Virus record (IMG/VR): IMGVR_UViG_3300009285_000650
Span: 1 to 38,347 of that record
Direction: 5' to 3' (one strand)
Length of the DNA: 38,347 bases
From: a virus
The position numbers were made by a program, and so were the translations under genes. Each line of letters starts with the position of its first letter. The stretch's first letter is position 1. This document shows, one piece after another, positions 1 through 9,319 of this stretch. The notes beneath the pieces were generated by a model. That model made no database searches. It was not told the origin of the DNA and saw only the letters and a list, made by a program, of their open reading frames with translations.

Positions 1-3000
1 TAGGCTAGTCCACCGTCATAAGTAGATGCTGACCCGTAAGCGTCGGTCCTTGACTCGACACCAATCAAAGGCATTGCAGAATTGATCGTGTCGCTTGACC
101 GGCCCAATATTCCTACCCTGTGGCCAGTCGTTCCCGTAACAGCACCGTTCTCCGTGGCAAAAGAATATATCCCGGCAGTCACATCAGTCGCGTTCGTCGC
201 CTGCCCGTTGTAATTTATCATCAACGGTATTTTCAGCAACGCCCCAGGAGTCTGCGTTGTCTCCACGATGTGCAGACGGTGCAGCGGATCAGCGTATCCA
301 AGTCCGAGGTTTCCGTTTTTTACAGCAACGGTTGTCTCCCCAACTGAAAACGCATTTCCCTTAATAGTGCCGGTCCCTTGCACTATTATTTGTCCTGAAA
401 TTTGTATATCCCCTGCTGCTGTAAAAGACGATTTTTGAACAACAACATTCCCCGAAGCACCTTTTACAACAACTTTTTCAACGCCACCATTTCTTAAAAT
501 GATATCGCGATCCGCACTTTGTCTTGGCTGAACTATAATGTGTCCAGTTTCATTCGGCCTAATACCAGTCGGACCTCCGGTAGATTGCCACACCATTGCA
601 TAATCAAGACTATCCAGGGGATCATCACGAGAGTCCATAGCCAACCCAGACGATCTTAGCTGCAAAAGCCTTGGCGAAATAAATGCGGCACCAATACCTA
701 CATTTCCTCCAGATGTGACTGTAACTCGTGCTGTATTATTTGTTCCTAGTTGTAATGCTTGCGCTGAATCAATCGACAAAACACCAGCATAGGCTTGTCC
801 GCCCGAAACTAGCGATCCGCCTACTGAGCTTTCTATACCAGAGGCTAAATTCCCGCCTGTATTATTCGCTCGATAAGAAACTCCGTTAGTGCCCGTCGTG
901 GCGAGTGCTTGTATAACTGAAACCCCAGATGCGGATTGAAAGGTGCCTTGCCCAGTGACTGTTAAACTATTTCCAAACATTCCACCAGTGGTGGAGATCG
1001 ACGATCCACCGACGAGAAACCCGCCGGAGCCGGTCAGGACAATGCTCGAACCACTGTTGACGAATAGGCTCCCGCTTGGGTTGAAATAGCTCTGCGCGGT
1101 CCCAGAACCGATGTAGACCCGCCCAGCCTTGTTCCCGCCCGCCACCTGGAACGGACAGACGCCCTGGGTGCAGATATTGGTATTCCCATAGCGTCCATCC
1201 TGGCTCGGATAGCGGTTGACGAAATTGAGATCGCCATAGTCGCCATACTCGAAATCTCCGTTGTTGGCGTTGTTTAGCTGGATGCCGACGCTAGATATCG
1301 TCCCGAACTCAAGCCGCAGCTCTGCCGCGCCGGACGTGGCCTGATCCGTAGAGACGTCCCACCGATGCACAACGCCTCCAAATGGCTTTGAGGAAACGAA
1401 ATGTGCCGGAGCCAACGGGTTCCCGGTCCCGATCCCGAGCCAACCCCAGCCATTCCCCTCCGCTCCTTGCAGGGTCATGGCGATCGACGACCCTGTTACC
1501 CAGTTGAACGCCGCGTCCATCCCGACGTAGTCATTGGCGTCGCTGTAGGTCCCGTAGTCGAAAGGACCGTCGTTGTGAGAATTGCTCCCCCAAATCCGGT
1601 ATGCCGACGGGCTGCTGCGGAGGCGCAGCTTGAACTCGCCAGTTGTGGCACCGTTCTCACCTGCATCCCACTCGGCCAAGATGGTTCCCGCAGTCGTCGA
1701 CGTCACCTGATGGTACTGGTATTGCGGATCGTTGGTTCCCAATCCGACGAACCCGCTCGCCTTCTTGACCGTCATGGTGCTGCCGTTTACGCCTACACTG
1801 AAAGATTCTTCAAGGTCAAGCGAGTCCAGACCTTGCAAAGAGTGGTCGGCTGCATTTTCGACGATGTTGTCTCCGAGACAAGAATCCTCGAAGTTATCCT
1901 CGTTCTCGTTCTCTACTGCGGTGTAGATTTTATTGTTCGTCGCGCTCGCATCGCAGACGTAAGGGAATCGCCCGGTCCCGCTGAAGTTCCCCACTTCGGC
2001 GTTGTACCCGATCTCCTGGCCGCTGCCGGTGCTGACCTGGACGCCGATGTAGCCGGGATAGTAGAGGCTATTGCCCTTGACCATGTGACCGTCGCCGATC
2101 GATCTGATGGAGATCAAAGCGGCGTCGATGCTGTTCCCCTCGACCACGTTGCCTTGGCCGCTGATCTGGATTCCGGTTAGCTGGTCGTTGGAGCCCTCGT
2201 CATTGAGCATGTTGGCCGTGATATGCCCGCCCATGCCGTCGTAGTTTATCCATGTCCCGGTGCTGGGCTGGCTGATGATGTCGCCGAAATAATTGTTGCT
2301 GATCGTGACGCCAACGCCATTGACCACCTGGATGCCGTTGGGGCCGGACTCGAAGACGTTGTTGCTGATGTCGCCCGCGTTATAGCCGCCCCCGGACGTA
2401 CCGAGCGTTACCATATAGTTGTGGGTCGATACTCCGATCATGGCGTCGAAGAAATTGTCGCGCAGATAAACTGCGTTCGTGAATGACCCCGTGTCGTAGA
2501 TGTCACGGGACATCGAGATCCCGAAATAGCTGTTTGCCACGACCAGGGATACGGTGTTTCCGACATAGATTCCGATGGTCCCGACGTTGCCGGAATTGTC
2601 CTCGAAATCAATGTCGTCTATCGTTACGTCGGCGACCTGTGCGGCCGACGCCGTGCTGACGTTGACCATGCAGCCGGTCCCGGTCACGTCGGTTTCGAGG
2701 CTGAAATTCTCAAGCAACCGCTTCGCGCTTCCCCCCGATGTGCCCGTGAACCTGATGAGGCCGTTGGTCCCGAGTCCGCAGGCCCCGCCGCCGTCGGATT
2801 TGAATAGCAGGGTGCTCTTGCCCAATCCTTCCAGTTTTGCCCCTGGAGCAACGGTCAATGCCGCGTGGTTGTTTGTCACGGAGTTCCCGAATACGCATGT
2901 CGAGTTGGACGGCAATTTGCACGCGATACCCGTCGAAGCGGACGCCGTGACGCACGCCTGGATCGCCACCGAATCGTCGGTTGTCCCATCGCAAGCTGCA

Positions 3001-3353
3001 TTGTAGGGGGTGTCCGACACGGTAGCAGGGATATTCGTCAGCGCCGATCCGTTACCGAAGAATGCGGAAGCGTTGACGCTGCTTCCAGAGGTGATGTACC
3101 CGCCCTGCCCGGTCATGTAGATGCTGGTCCCGCTCAGCAAGACTGGAGCCTTGAACGTACTGGAGCTCGCGAATGTGTTTGAATCCACCTGGCTCGCGGC
3201 CTTGGTGGAGATCTGATAGATGTCGTTGTTGATCTTCTGCCCCCACGAATAGCTGCCTATCGCCGGCACGGTCAGGCCGCCGAGGCGCGAAGTCGTCCCG
3301 TCTGCCGACCATCCCTCCGAGGCCAGCAACAGAAGAAAGATTAAGATTTTCAT
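1..3353 (-). CDS. Tail fibre / beta-helix adhesin (3' end outside window)
   Basis: The frame opens at ATG 3353 and the segments I translated along it show no stop down to the left edge, so at least 1117 residues are present and the C-terminus is missing. The N-terminus MKILIFLLLLASEGWSA looks like a Sec signal peptide. A Ser/Thr-rich stretch with a SVNASAFFGNGSALTNI phrase follows. Residues about 100-480 have the short, Asn/Gly-rich turns of a parallel beta-helix (pectate-lyase or NosD type), for example repeated GNSI and NNYFG units. The distal part has GNVGIG and GNLGLGYADPLHRLHI phrases typical of trimeric tail-fibre shafts. It follows the tail hub gene by 10 bases, so a receptor-binding or polysaccharide-degrading tail fibre is likely. 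No catalytic residues can be assigned by eye. The signal peptide is unusual for a virion protein. Confidence 0.75.
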   Translation of the reverse strand, partial: MKILIFLLLLASEGWSADGTTSRLGGLTVPAIGSYSWGQKINNDIYQISTKAASQVDSNTFASSSTFKAPVLLSGTSIYMTGQGGYITSGSSVNASAFFGNGSALTNIPATVSDTPYNAACDGTTDDSVAIQACVTASASTGIACKLPSNSTCVFGNSVTNNHAALTVAPGAKLEGLGKSTLLFKSDGGGACGLGTNGLIRFTGTSGGSAKRLLENFSLETDVTGTGCMVNVSTASAAQVADVTIDDIDFEDNSGNVGTIGIYVGNTVSLVVANSYFGISMSRDIYDTGSFTNAVYLRDNFFDAMIGVSTHNYMVTLGTSGGGYNAGDISNNVFESGPNGIQVVNGVGVTISNNYFGDIISQPSTGTWINYDGMGGHITANMLNDEGSNDQLTGIQISGQGNVVEGNSIDAALISIRSIGDGHMVKGNSLYYPGYIGVQVSTGSGQEIGYNAEVGNFSGTGRFPYVCDASATNNKIYTAVENENEDNFEDSCLGDNIVENAADHSLQGLDSLDLEESFSVGVNGSTMTVKKASGFVGLGTNDPQYQYHQVTSTTAGTILAEWDAGENGATTGEFKLRLRSSPSAYRIWGSNSHNDGPFDYGTYSDANDYVGMDAAFNWVTGSSIAMTLQGAEGNGWGWLGIGTGNPLAPAHFVSSKPFGGVVHRWDVSTDQATSGAAELRLEFGTISSVGIQLNNANNGDFEYGDYGDLNFVNRYPSQDGRYGNTNICTQGVCPFQVAGGNKAGRVYIGSGTAQSYFNPSGSLFVNSGSSIVLTGSGGFLVGGSSISTTGGMFGNSLTVTGQGTFQSASGVSVIQALATTGTNGVSYRANNTGGNLASGIESSVGGSLVSGGQAYAGVLSIDSAQALQLGTNNTARVTVTSGGNVGIGAAFISPRLLQLRSSGLAMDSRDDPLDSLDYAMVWQSTGGPTGIRPNETGHIIVQPRQSADRDIILRNGGVEKVVVKGASGNVVVQKSSFTAAGDIQISGQIIVQGTGTIKGNAFSVGETTVAVKNGNLGLGYADPLHRLHIVETTQTPGALLKIPLMINYNGQATNATDVTAGIYSFATENGAVTGTTGHRVGILGRSSDTINSAMPLIGVESRTDAYGSASTYDGGLA

Positions 3354-3363
3354 TTTCGCTCCA

Positions 3364-6300
3364 TTAGCTTGCGGGGATCTTCATGAGTATCAAGGATTGT
3401 CCAGCTTCCGCTCCTTTGTCGGAGACAGATGAATGTCGGAAATAGCCCGCGACATAATAGTCCGTAGCTATCCCAGTTATCTCGTTAATGACGTTGACCC
3501 TGTCCCCTGGTTGCATGTTTAGCCGAGGCGGGAATATGTCGAAATTCGGTATGTAGGAGACGGGGTCTTTCTGGTTCGCGATTATCCGACTCGCAACCAA
3601 ATCGCAGATTGAGCCATCTCTGAAATAGTTATTGTTTACGTCAGAGTGGCGCTTGCGGTGCCGGAAGATGCTAGTGGAGTCGGAAGCCAAGGATTGGTAT
3701 GGGGTCTGAAGTTTACTGAACGACTTGCCGATCAAACGCAAATCCTCGATGGTGCCCGGGGCGGTGACGGTGAGGGTTAGGATAGGCTTGATCGGGTGAA
3801 TATAAGATATGGCTGCGGTCCCGGTCGCGGTCCCCCACGTGATCGCGATGCAACTCCCCCCAGCCATCCCGGACGTGTCCATCCCGCCTTGAATGACGCA
3901 ATTATAGGTGACAGTGCCTACGGCTACTATGAGAGGATTGGATGCGGATACCTTGTCCGGTGGCGTCCCGGTGATGCATTGCCATTGGTCGTCCGCATCT
4001 GTCCCGGTCAAGACCAAAGGCTCTGCGGTGACGGCCACGTCGTTGATGATTGCGGTATCCCCAGCCAGCGTATCGGAGATCTGCTCGCTCAAGTCGCATA
4101 TCCCGTTCTGGTCGTTGATGTAGAAATCGACGGAGCTATTCCACTTGGACTGCCCGGTGCCCGTGAACCAATTAAGGGAGAGGTTGTATATCGTCGGAGT
4201 GGCCAGGGTACCGAGTGCGATGTCTCCCGCGTCCGTGAATGTAATCCTTATCAGCTCGTATCGCTTCACTTCCGAAGGGTCCACTTCGCCTATCGTCGCC
4301 GTGCGCCATGGTTCGAATGATATGCCGTCGTCGCTGACCGCAGTCTCGACTAGGAGCGAGGTGCCGGAAGGGGTCAACGAAGAGCAATTAAGAATCCCAG
4401 CCTGGTTCACCGTGGCTCCCCTGTCTATGACCGGAGAAAGGTAGATGGCCTGCAAATTCGACAGAGCGTTTGTGATGTTCCCTACCTGCGTGGAGTAGTA
4501 AATATCCGTTATGTTCAACAGCATGTTCCCAGCGCCGCTGCTGGCGCGGGCCGCGACTCCAAAGTATCCAGCGTTGAGGTACGTATTGTCCGTCACCGAG
4601 TCCACCAAGACGTTGTCCTTGTAGACGGACATCGCACCGGAGGCGCTTCTTGATATCGACCATTGATGCGCGGAGGTCATGGAGGAATAGTCGCCGCACA
4701 AGAGCAATTCCGTCCCCTCGCTGATTTTTGAATTGTCGAATCTAACCAGGTATATCCTGCTCGATACAAGGTCCGCAGTAAAATTGAATCGCAACCCATA
4801 TCCCGAAGCGACGATGTTGTCGTAGGGATAGACCGCTAAGTCGGAGAGCACCCCTACCTGAAAGAACATTATCACGCAGCTCCCGGCGTAAGACCCCGTC
4901 CCCACTGGGTCGATATTAAATGTCTTAACTCCTACGGATTCCGCGCAAGGGGTATCTCCCCCGACTCTGGAAGTTGATCCGCTTGCCCCGAATTGGAGGT
5001 AGCCGGGTGATGCCAAAAACGTGGTCGATCCAGAATCGACTTGCTTCGTCCATTTAGAATAATCCCCTCCGGCGAAATCGTCGAGCAGCCACCATGCCCT
5101 AGAGATATAATTCGGGGTGCTGGTGCTGTCTATATTGGTCAGCGTCCCGGCTTCCCATCCCGCTTTTGTGTTGACATTGTACGCCTGCGGGGTGAGCTCT
5201 AAAAAATACTGGAATATAGCGTTGCCGGATTCGTCGAAGTAGAATAGGGCGTCTCCGGAAGCTTGGACGAGTTCTTGGATCACAGTCAACAGCGAGGACT
5301 CGTAGTAGAAGAAATATGGCTGAACGATCGTGGTCGTAGCCAACGTCATCTCGTAATCGCTGATTCCGTTCCGGTTGAGGATATACCTGATGCAATCCGA
5401 GATGTCTATGGAAGTCTTGAGTCTGCAAGAATCCTGATGGTCTATAAGATGCTTGATCCCGTCCCGCGCTACGATCTCGGATTGCGCGGAACCGGCCACT
5501 GGGGTTATGGAATCTATCGAGCCTGTGAATGTCCTGATAAGCTCGATCCCCGAAGCCGTGTAGAATCCCTCGTTGACCTCGAGTCCTATGCCCAGGAGTC
5601 CGAGTTCTGAGTTGACGAATCCAGCCGCAATCTCAGCTGCGGTAGGGCTATAGGAAGGAGAGAAGAATCTGTCCGAATTGTCGACCGTCAGGACTTCTTG
5701 CGTGGCGATGGGCTGGGAGAGCTTGAAATCTTTTTTCCTGTCCGGTCCCTTGTATTCCAATATCCTCGACGTGATATCCACTAACTGAAAAGCCTCCAAT
5801 TCGACCAGCTGGGCTACTCCTCCGGATTGCGTAGCGTAAATTAAAAGCCTGATCTGGGTAGTCGTTATGGTTTCAAAGTCGTATTGATCCAACCCTCCTG
5901 TAGCCCCAGCTCCGGGCCACCATGGATTGACCCCGCCATAAGGCCCGTCCCCATATTTGCCCGAACCGTAGGACCCAGTCCCTCCGGGAGTAGGCGTATA
6001 CCTATCTATTGTGCCGGCAAAGTCTACCCAGCTACTCTCATTCCAATATTGGAGCAAGTAGGAGGTAATCGGATCGGACGCCAGGTTGTATAGTTTTATC
6101 CGGTTAATTTTCCTCGTCGCGTTAAAAGAAAGTACCAACCAAACATTCCCAGACCCGTCCGGGGTTAGGTCGGACTTCCAAGAAGACTTGCCGACCCCGT
6201 TGTCGGCCGCCGACGCTGCTCCGATATTAATCTCCGTATGGTCGGAATCGATAACTCCTTCCTTCGGATAGTTGCCGGATACATCGTCTCCGGATGAAGT

Positions 6301-6417
6301 GATTGTCGTCCCAGCTCCCGACGCCGCGTAATTCGGGAGGGCTAGATATGTCGCGTACGCCGGAAACGAAGAATCGGCCTCTTGCGCAGCTTCAAATTCG
6401 GGGCTAACTGTTATCAA
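3364..6417 (-). CDS. Tail hub / central tail protein with carbohydrate-binding-like domains
   Basis: This 1017-residue protein starts at TTG 6417, directly after the TGA of the upstream gene; GAGGGGG about 6 bases upstream supports that start. Residues about 40-210 look like an F5/8 type C (discoidin) beta-sandwich, with the phrase WLVLSFNATRKINRIKLYN. Residues about 215-330 (ILEYKGPDRKKDFKLSQP, VLTVDNSDRFFSP) resemble the domain shared by tail hub proteins. Residues about 445-640 look like a concanavalin/LamG-type sandwich. The C-terminus (MQPGDRVNVINEITG, YYVAGYFRHS) resembles the end of hub proteins of the gpJ / tail-endopeptidase type. Position between the distal tail protein and the fibre fits the tail tip. 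Domain names rest on phrase-level resemblance only. Confidence 0.65.
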   Translation of the reverse strand: MITVSPEFEAAQEADSSFPAYATYLALPNYAASGAGTTITSSGDDVSGNYPKEGVIDSDHTEINIGAASAADNGVGKSSWKSDLTPDGSGNVWLVLSFNATRKINRIKLYNLASDPITSYLLQYWNESSWVDFAGTIDRYTPTPGGTGSYGSGKYGDGPYGGVNPWWPGAGATGGLDQYDFETITTTQIRLLIYATQSGGVAQLVELEAFQLVDITSRILEYKGPDRKKDFKLSQPIATQEVLTVDNSDRFFSPSYSPTAAEIAAGFVNSELGLLGIGLEVNEGFYTASGIELIRTFTGSIDSITPVAGSAQSEIVARDGIKHLIDHQDSCRLKTSIDISDCIRYILNRNGISDYEMTLATTTIVQPYFFYYESSLLTVIQELVQASGDALFYFDESGNAIFQYFLELTPQAYNVNTKAGWEAGTLTNIDSTSTPNYISRAWWLLDDFAGGDYSKWTKQVDSGSTTFLASPGYLQFGASGSTSRVGGDTPCAESVGVKTFNIDPVGTGSYAGSCVIMFFQVGVLSDLAVYPYDNIVASGYGLRFNFTADLVSSRIYLVRFDNSKISEGTELLLCGDYSSMTSAHQWSISRSASGAMSVYKDNVLVDSVTDNTYLNAGYFGVAARASSGAGNMLLNITDIYYSTQVGNITNALSNLQAIYLSPVIDRGATVNQAGILNCSSLTPSGTSLLVETAVSDDGISFEPWRTATIGEVDPSEVKRYELIRITFTDAGDIALGTLATPTIYNLSLNWFTGTGQSKWNSSVDFYINDQNGICDLSEQISDTLAGDTAIINDVAVTAEPLVLTGTDADDQWQCITGTPPDKVSASNPLIVAVGTVTYNCVIQGGMDTSGMAGGSCIAITWGTATGTAAISYIHPIKPILTLTVTAPGTIEDLRLIGKSFSKLQTPYQSLASDSTSIFRHRKRHSDVNNNYFRDGSICDLVASRIIANQKDPVSYIPNFDIFPPRLNMQPGDRVNVINEITGIATDYYVAGYFRHSSVSDKGAEAGQSLILMKIPAS

Positions 6418-7041
6418 TCAAACCCCCTCGAGTACCCACCCCGAAGCCTGACCGACATCGACTTGACCGCCGATGAATTGCGCCCCAATCTCCTCCATCG
6501 ACACCAGCCACCCGGAATAGGAGTACGTGACGTAGTGAGGGTTGCTTGTGTCCAAAGGAGTCCCCGGAGTGATCGTATACGTCGCGTCCGCGTAGCTCCC
6601 TCCCGTGTAGTAGTTCGTCCCCGTGCCTGCTGGATTGTCGTATATGCCATCGATGGAGACGCTGCCGGCTGCGCCTGCGGCCACCAAGGCGGCGGAGAGT
6701 AGGACTGCGCTGTTCTCCCGAATGGGGAGCGCGGTTGCGCTGTCTGGATAGCAAATCTCAAGCGAAGTCTGGAGGTCGCCGTTGCGGACTTTGAAGCTCA
6801 ACATCGTGTCCGTGACCGCAAGCAAGGATTGCATCCTGCAGTATTCTGAGAATGTAAAATACTCCGATTGCAGCGTCAGCGTGGGGAAGCTTGTGCGGTA
6901 GACCCATTTCTTAAGGTGCCCTGAAATGGTGCGCTTTCGGGCCGCGATCTGAGTAGAACGGATTTCGAACTGCCTGGGGTTGATGTCAAACGTCAACTCG
7001 TACCCTGGTCGTCCTAGGTAGAACTGCGAATGCCATGACAT
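6418..7041 (-). CDS. Distal tail-like protein
   Basis: A 207-residue protein encoded directly after the tape measure, whose TGA overlaps this ATG. Position and size fit the distal tail (Dit-like) protein that joins tube to tip. The N-terminal half reads as beta-rich, with a predicted strand pattern around residues 12-75 and the phrase YFTFSEYCRMQSLLA, which is reminiscent of tail proteins that register against tube rings. No enzymatic motif is seen. The stop abuts the TTG start of the hub gene, so the two are probably translationally coupled. Assignment rests mainly on gene order; a minor tail protein of another kind is the alternative. Confidence 0.5.
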   Translation of the reverse strand: MSWHSQFYLGRPGYELTFDINPRQFEIRSTQIAARKRTISGHLKKWVYRTSFPTLTLQSEYFTFSEYCRMQSLLAVTDTMLSFKVRNGDLQTSLEICYPDSATALPIRENSAVLLSAALVAAGAAGSVSIDGIYDNPAGTGTNYYTGGSYADATYTITPGTPLDTSNPHYVTYSYSGWLVSMEEIGAQFIGGQVDVGQASGWVLEGV

Positions 7042-8669
7042 CAGGCTATCCCCTTTCCAAGCATGCTCAGCTCCCCTCTTCCCCGTATCCTCTGGGTCAC
7101 CAATCGAGCCAACTCTTCAACGAAATCCCTCGGAGATTTGACGCTAGGCAAGGATATGTTTCCTATGCTGATGTAGGTATTGCCTCCATCGCCCTTTGCG
7201 CCGCCTCCCTGGGAAGCGGGAGTAACCGTCACCCTCTCCGGCTGACCGCCCTCGCCGACCAGCAGGCGCGTCGGCCTGTCGAACATGGTATCCATCCCAG
7301 TGGCAGCCGCCACCATCGGGTAAAGCGGAACATAAAGAGCAGCTTCGGCCTTCATCGCCGCTATGCTTCCAGGAGGTCCAAGAATTGCGCCCCACGCCCC
7401 GGCAGCCGCTTCGGCTACCGCCTGAAACGACACCACGGCGGCGGTATTGGTGGCAACCATCACTCCATGCCGGGAAGCCACGGCGGCGGCTTCCTGAACG
7501 GTTAGTAACGCCTGGGTGGCCCCGTGGAACGCGACCTTTGCCGCCTGTATCCCCTTGTCGACTATCTCTACAGCAATAATCCTGGCAATAGCCTGCTCGG
7601 CAACCTCGACGAATAAAGCCTTGGCAGTCTCTCCAAAATTCTTGCCTTCCATGACCATCTTGGCGAAAGACATGCCGATGGCGTTGGCTGCGCCTTGGAA
7701 TGCGGTGGAGGCGACTTGCTTGTAATCCTGGGCTTGGTCCTTAGCGAGACCAAAGAAGGAGCGGGTCTTGGTGGTGGCTTCCTGCGTCCGCTTGTCAAGA
7801 TCAACCCAATACTTGATCTGGTCGGCCCGCATGGACTCGAACGCCTTCTCGGCTTCGAGCTTGGTGCTGATCTGAGCGGCCCTGAGCTTGTCGGTCCCCT
7901 TGGTTGCGCCACCGATAGCACTATCCAAGTCCTTTATTTTCTTCTCAAGCGCGGCGATCTCCGGGTTGGTAGCCGCCGCAGAGGACTTGATCTTTCCCAT
8001 GGAAGCGGCGGTCGCCCCGGCTCCAACCTCCATGGCCTTGAGCGGGTTGATAGTCGCCTCGAATACCTTGCCCGCTTCGGTCGCGGCGGCCTTGGTGGCG
8101 TTTTCGACACCATGCCAGGCAGCCGCGGCCTTGGCCCCCATAGTTGGGGTTTGCTTCTCTACCTCGAGCTGCGCTTGCAGCAACGCCAAGGAAGCTTTCG
8201 CCTGGTTCAGAGTCGCCTGCGCGGCGCGTTCGGAATCCGGAGCGAGGGCGCGGACCTTTTCTAGGAGTTTATCGTACTCCTTGTTGGCTTCCTCTCCATT
8301 CGCGGACATCGCCCTAATCGCGGAGGACAGGCCAACGATAGCGGCGGTGGCTGCGATGAATGGTATCGAGATACCCCCGCCAGTCGACACCAATCCGAAT
8401 AGGATATCGTTGAATACTCGCAATGGACCCTGAGCGACTTTGCTCGCTCCGGCCAATTCCGATACTTGTCGAGTGACGAGATTGAGCGCCTGATGAGCAG
8501 TACGATGAGGAATAATTGCTTCTTCGGCTTGGCGGGATAGGTTGGAGAGGCTATTAGGAAGCTTCCCCATGCTGGAGTCGAAACGATCGACTGAATCCGC
8601 AAGGCCGTCGAACGCCGTGATGGCACCGGCGGCGTTCGCGCTTATCCCTACGTTTAGTTCATCAGGCAC
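7041..8669 (-). CDS. Tail tape measure protein
   Basis: This 542-residue protein is mostly helical and Ala/Lys/Glu/Gln-rich, with heptad-like coiled coil at about 130-330. It has hydrophobic stretches at about 90-125 and 395-450 that could insert into membrane on ejection. The C-terminal phrase DRPTRLLVGEGGQPERVTV is common near the end of tape measures. It follows the frameshifted chaperone and precedes the distal tail gene, the canonical siphovirus slot. By the usual rule of about 0.15 nm per residue the tail would be short, about 80 nm. The start overlaps the chaperone extension's end by 8 bases. Confidence 0.88.
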   Translation of the reverse strand: MPDELNVGISANAAGAITAFDGLADSVDRFDSSMGKLPNSLSNLSRQAEEAIIPHRTAHQALNLVTRQVSELAGASKVAQGPLRVFNDILFGLVSTGGGISIPFIAATAAIVGLSSAIRAMSANGEEANKEYDKLLEKVRALAPDSERAAQATLNQAKASLALLQAQLEVEKQTPTMGAKAAAAWHGVENATKAAATEAGKVFEATINPLKAMEVGAGATAASMGKIKSSAAATNPEIAALEKKIKDLDSAIGGATKGTDKLRAAQISTKLEAEKAFESMRADQIKYWVDLDKRTQEATTKTRSFFGLAKDQAQDYKQVASTAFQGAANAIGMSFAKMVMEGKNFGETAKALFVEVAEQAIARIIAVEIVDKGIQAAKVAFHGATQALLTVQEAAAVASRHGVMVATNTAAVVSFQAVAEAAAGAWGAILGPPGSIAAMKAEAALYVPLYPMVAAATGMDTMFDRPTRLLVGEGGQPERVTVTPASQGGGAKGDGGNTYISIGNISLPSVKSPRDFVEELARLVTQRIRGRGELSMLGKGIA

Positions 8670-9311
8670 GCGCTAGCCTCGTGGCGAGCTTCTCTTGAAG
8701 TGCTTCCGCTTCGACTCGCTCATGCTCTTTCTGTTTGAAGGCGTCGTGGGTCTGGTCGATGACGTCGAATAATTCCATGAGGTATGCAGGTTGATCCAAG
8801 ACGCCTCCCGCCAGTGGGAGGCACTTGTTCACCCGGCATCGCGCATGCAAGTTCAATACTGCCAACACGTCCCCTCCCGCGTCCGGCATGCCGCAGTGCG
8901 GGCACGCCTTGCCCTTCTCCTTTACGCAGTCTTGCCGGCGGCAGTCGAAGGACCCTGCTCGGAGGACCCATTCGACGGCAGCCGCGAGTCGTTTTTTAGG
9001 TCTTTGTCCTTCATGCCGGAGATGTCTGTCTCTTTCCAGATGAACAAGCCGAGCTCGATGGCGAAGTTATGGTCCGGAAGATCAGGGACGTTGCGAAGCT
9101 CCTCCGGAGAGTAGGGCACCTCCTTCCCATCCCGAGTCAAGCCGCGCCAACCGATAACCATCAGCCGAGCGGCGAGCTTGAACCGGGTCGGGACGTCGTC
9201 CTTGGAAAACGCCACTTCCATCCGGTCCTGGGAGGTGGCGTGGGGCTTGACCAAGACGACCATGTCCCCGTACGTAAATTCCTTCGGTTGTCCGTGCTTC
9301 GAAGCTTCCAT
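8662..9311 (-). CDS. Tail assembly chaperone GT-type frameshift product
   Basis: Inferred -1 frameshift fusion. Translation starts at ATG 9311, reads 107 codons in frame 0 through CTA AAA AAC, then continues from base 8991 in the -1 frame for 109 codons to the stop at 8662, giving about 216 residues. The -1 frame has no stop between 8991 and 8662 and encodes a plausible domain: a four-cysteine zinc ribbon (CRRQDC ... CPHCG), a second Cys pair (CRVNKC), and a charged helical C-terminus. The only ATG in this frame (8889) falls inside the zinc ribbon and has no good ribosome site, so a shift is needed to make the whole domain. In lambda-like phages G and GT bind the tape measure and recruit tail tube subunits. 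Confidence 0.8.
8922..9311 (-). CDS. Tail assembly chaperone G-type (unshifted product)
   Basis: Encodes 129 residues from ATG 9311, which has GGAGG 5 bases upstream; the frame is open further upstream but that part overlaps the major tail gene in a shadow frame. The protein has a compact N-terminal domain (about 1-105) with phrases such as FTYGDMVVLVKP and LRNVPDLPDHNFAIELGLF, then a short Ser/Gly-rich tail ending TAAGKTA. The frameshift site sits at the end of the folded domain, so shifting swaps the low-complexity tail for the zinc-ribbon extension. Lies between tube and tape measure genes as in lambda, HK97 and most siphoviruses. Confidence 0.82.
   Translation of the reverse strand: MEASKHGQPKEFTYGDMVVLVKPHATSQDRMEVAFSKDDVPTRFKLAARLMVIGWRGLTRDGKEVPYSPEELRNVPDLPDHNFAIELGLFIWKETDISGMKDKDLKNDSRLPSNGSSEQGPSTAAGKTA
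8991..8997 (-). promoter_or_regulatory. Programmed -1 ribosomal frameshift slippery heptamer
   Basis: On the minus strand the bases read A AAA AAC, phased as the third base of CTA followed by AAA AAC, which is exactly the X XXY YYZ phasing needed for tandem -1 slippage. AAAAAAC is one of the most efficient bacterial slippery sequences. It lies about 70 bases before the zero-frame stop, and the -1 frame stays open to 8662. A stimulatory stem-loop downstream was not modelled. Confidence 0.85.
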
Positions 9312-9319
9312 TTCGCCTC

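Noticed and set aside
1401-2180. Plus-strand frame of 259 codons opposite the tail fibre
   Set aside because: It is antisense to a continuous fibre frame with clear beta-helix text; high GC leaves the opposite strand open.
8720-8971. Minus-strand 83-codon frame over the chaperone extension
   Set aside because: It is in the third frame, Arg/Pro-rich, and conflicts with the zinc-ribbon frame reached by the frameshift.
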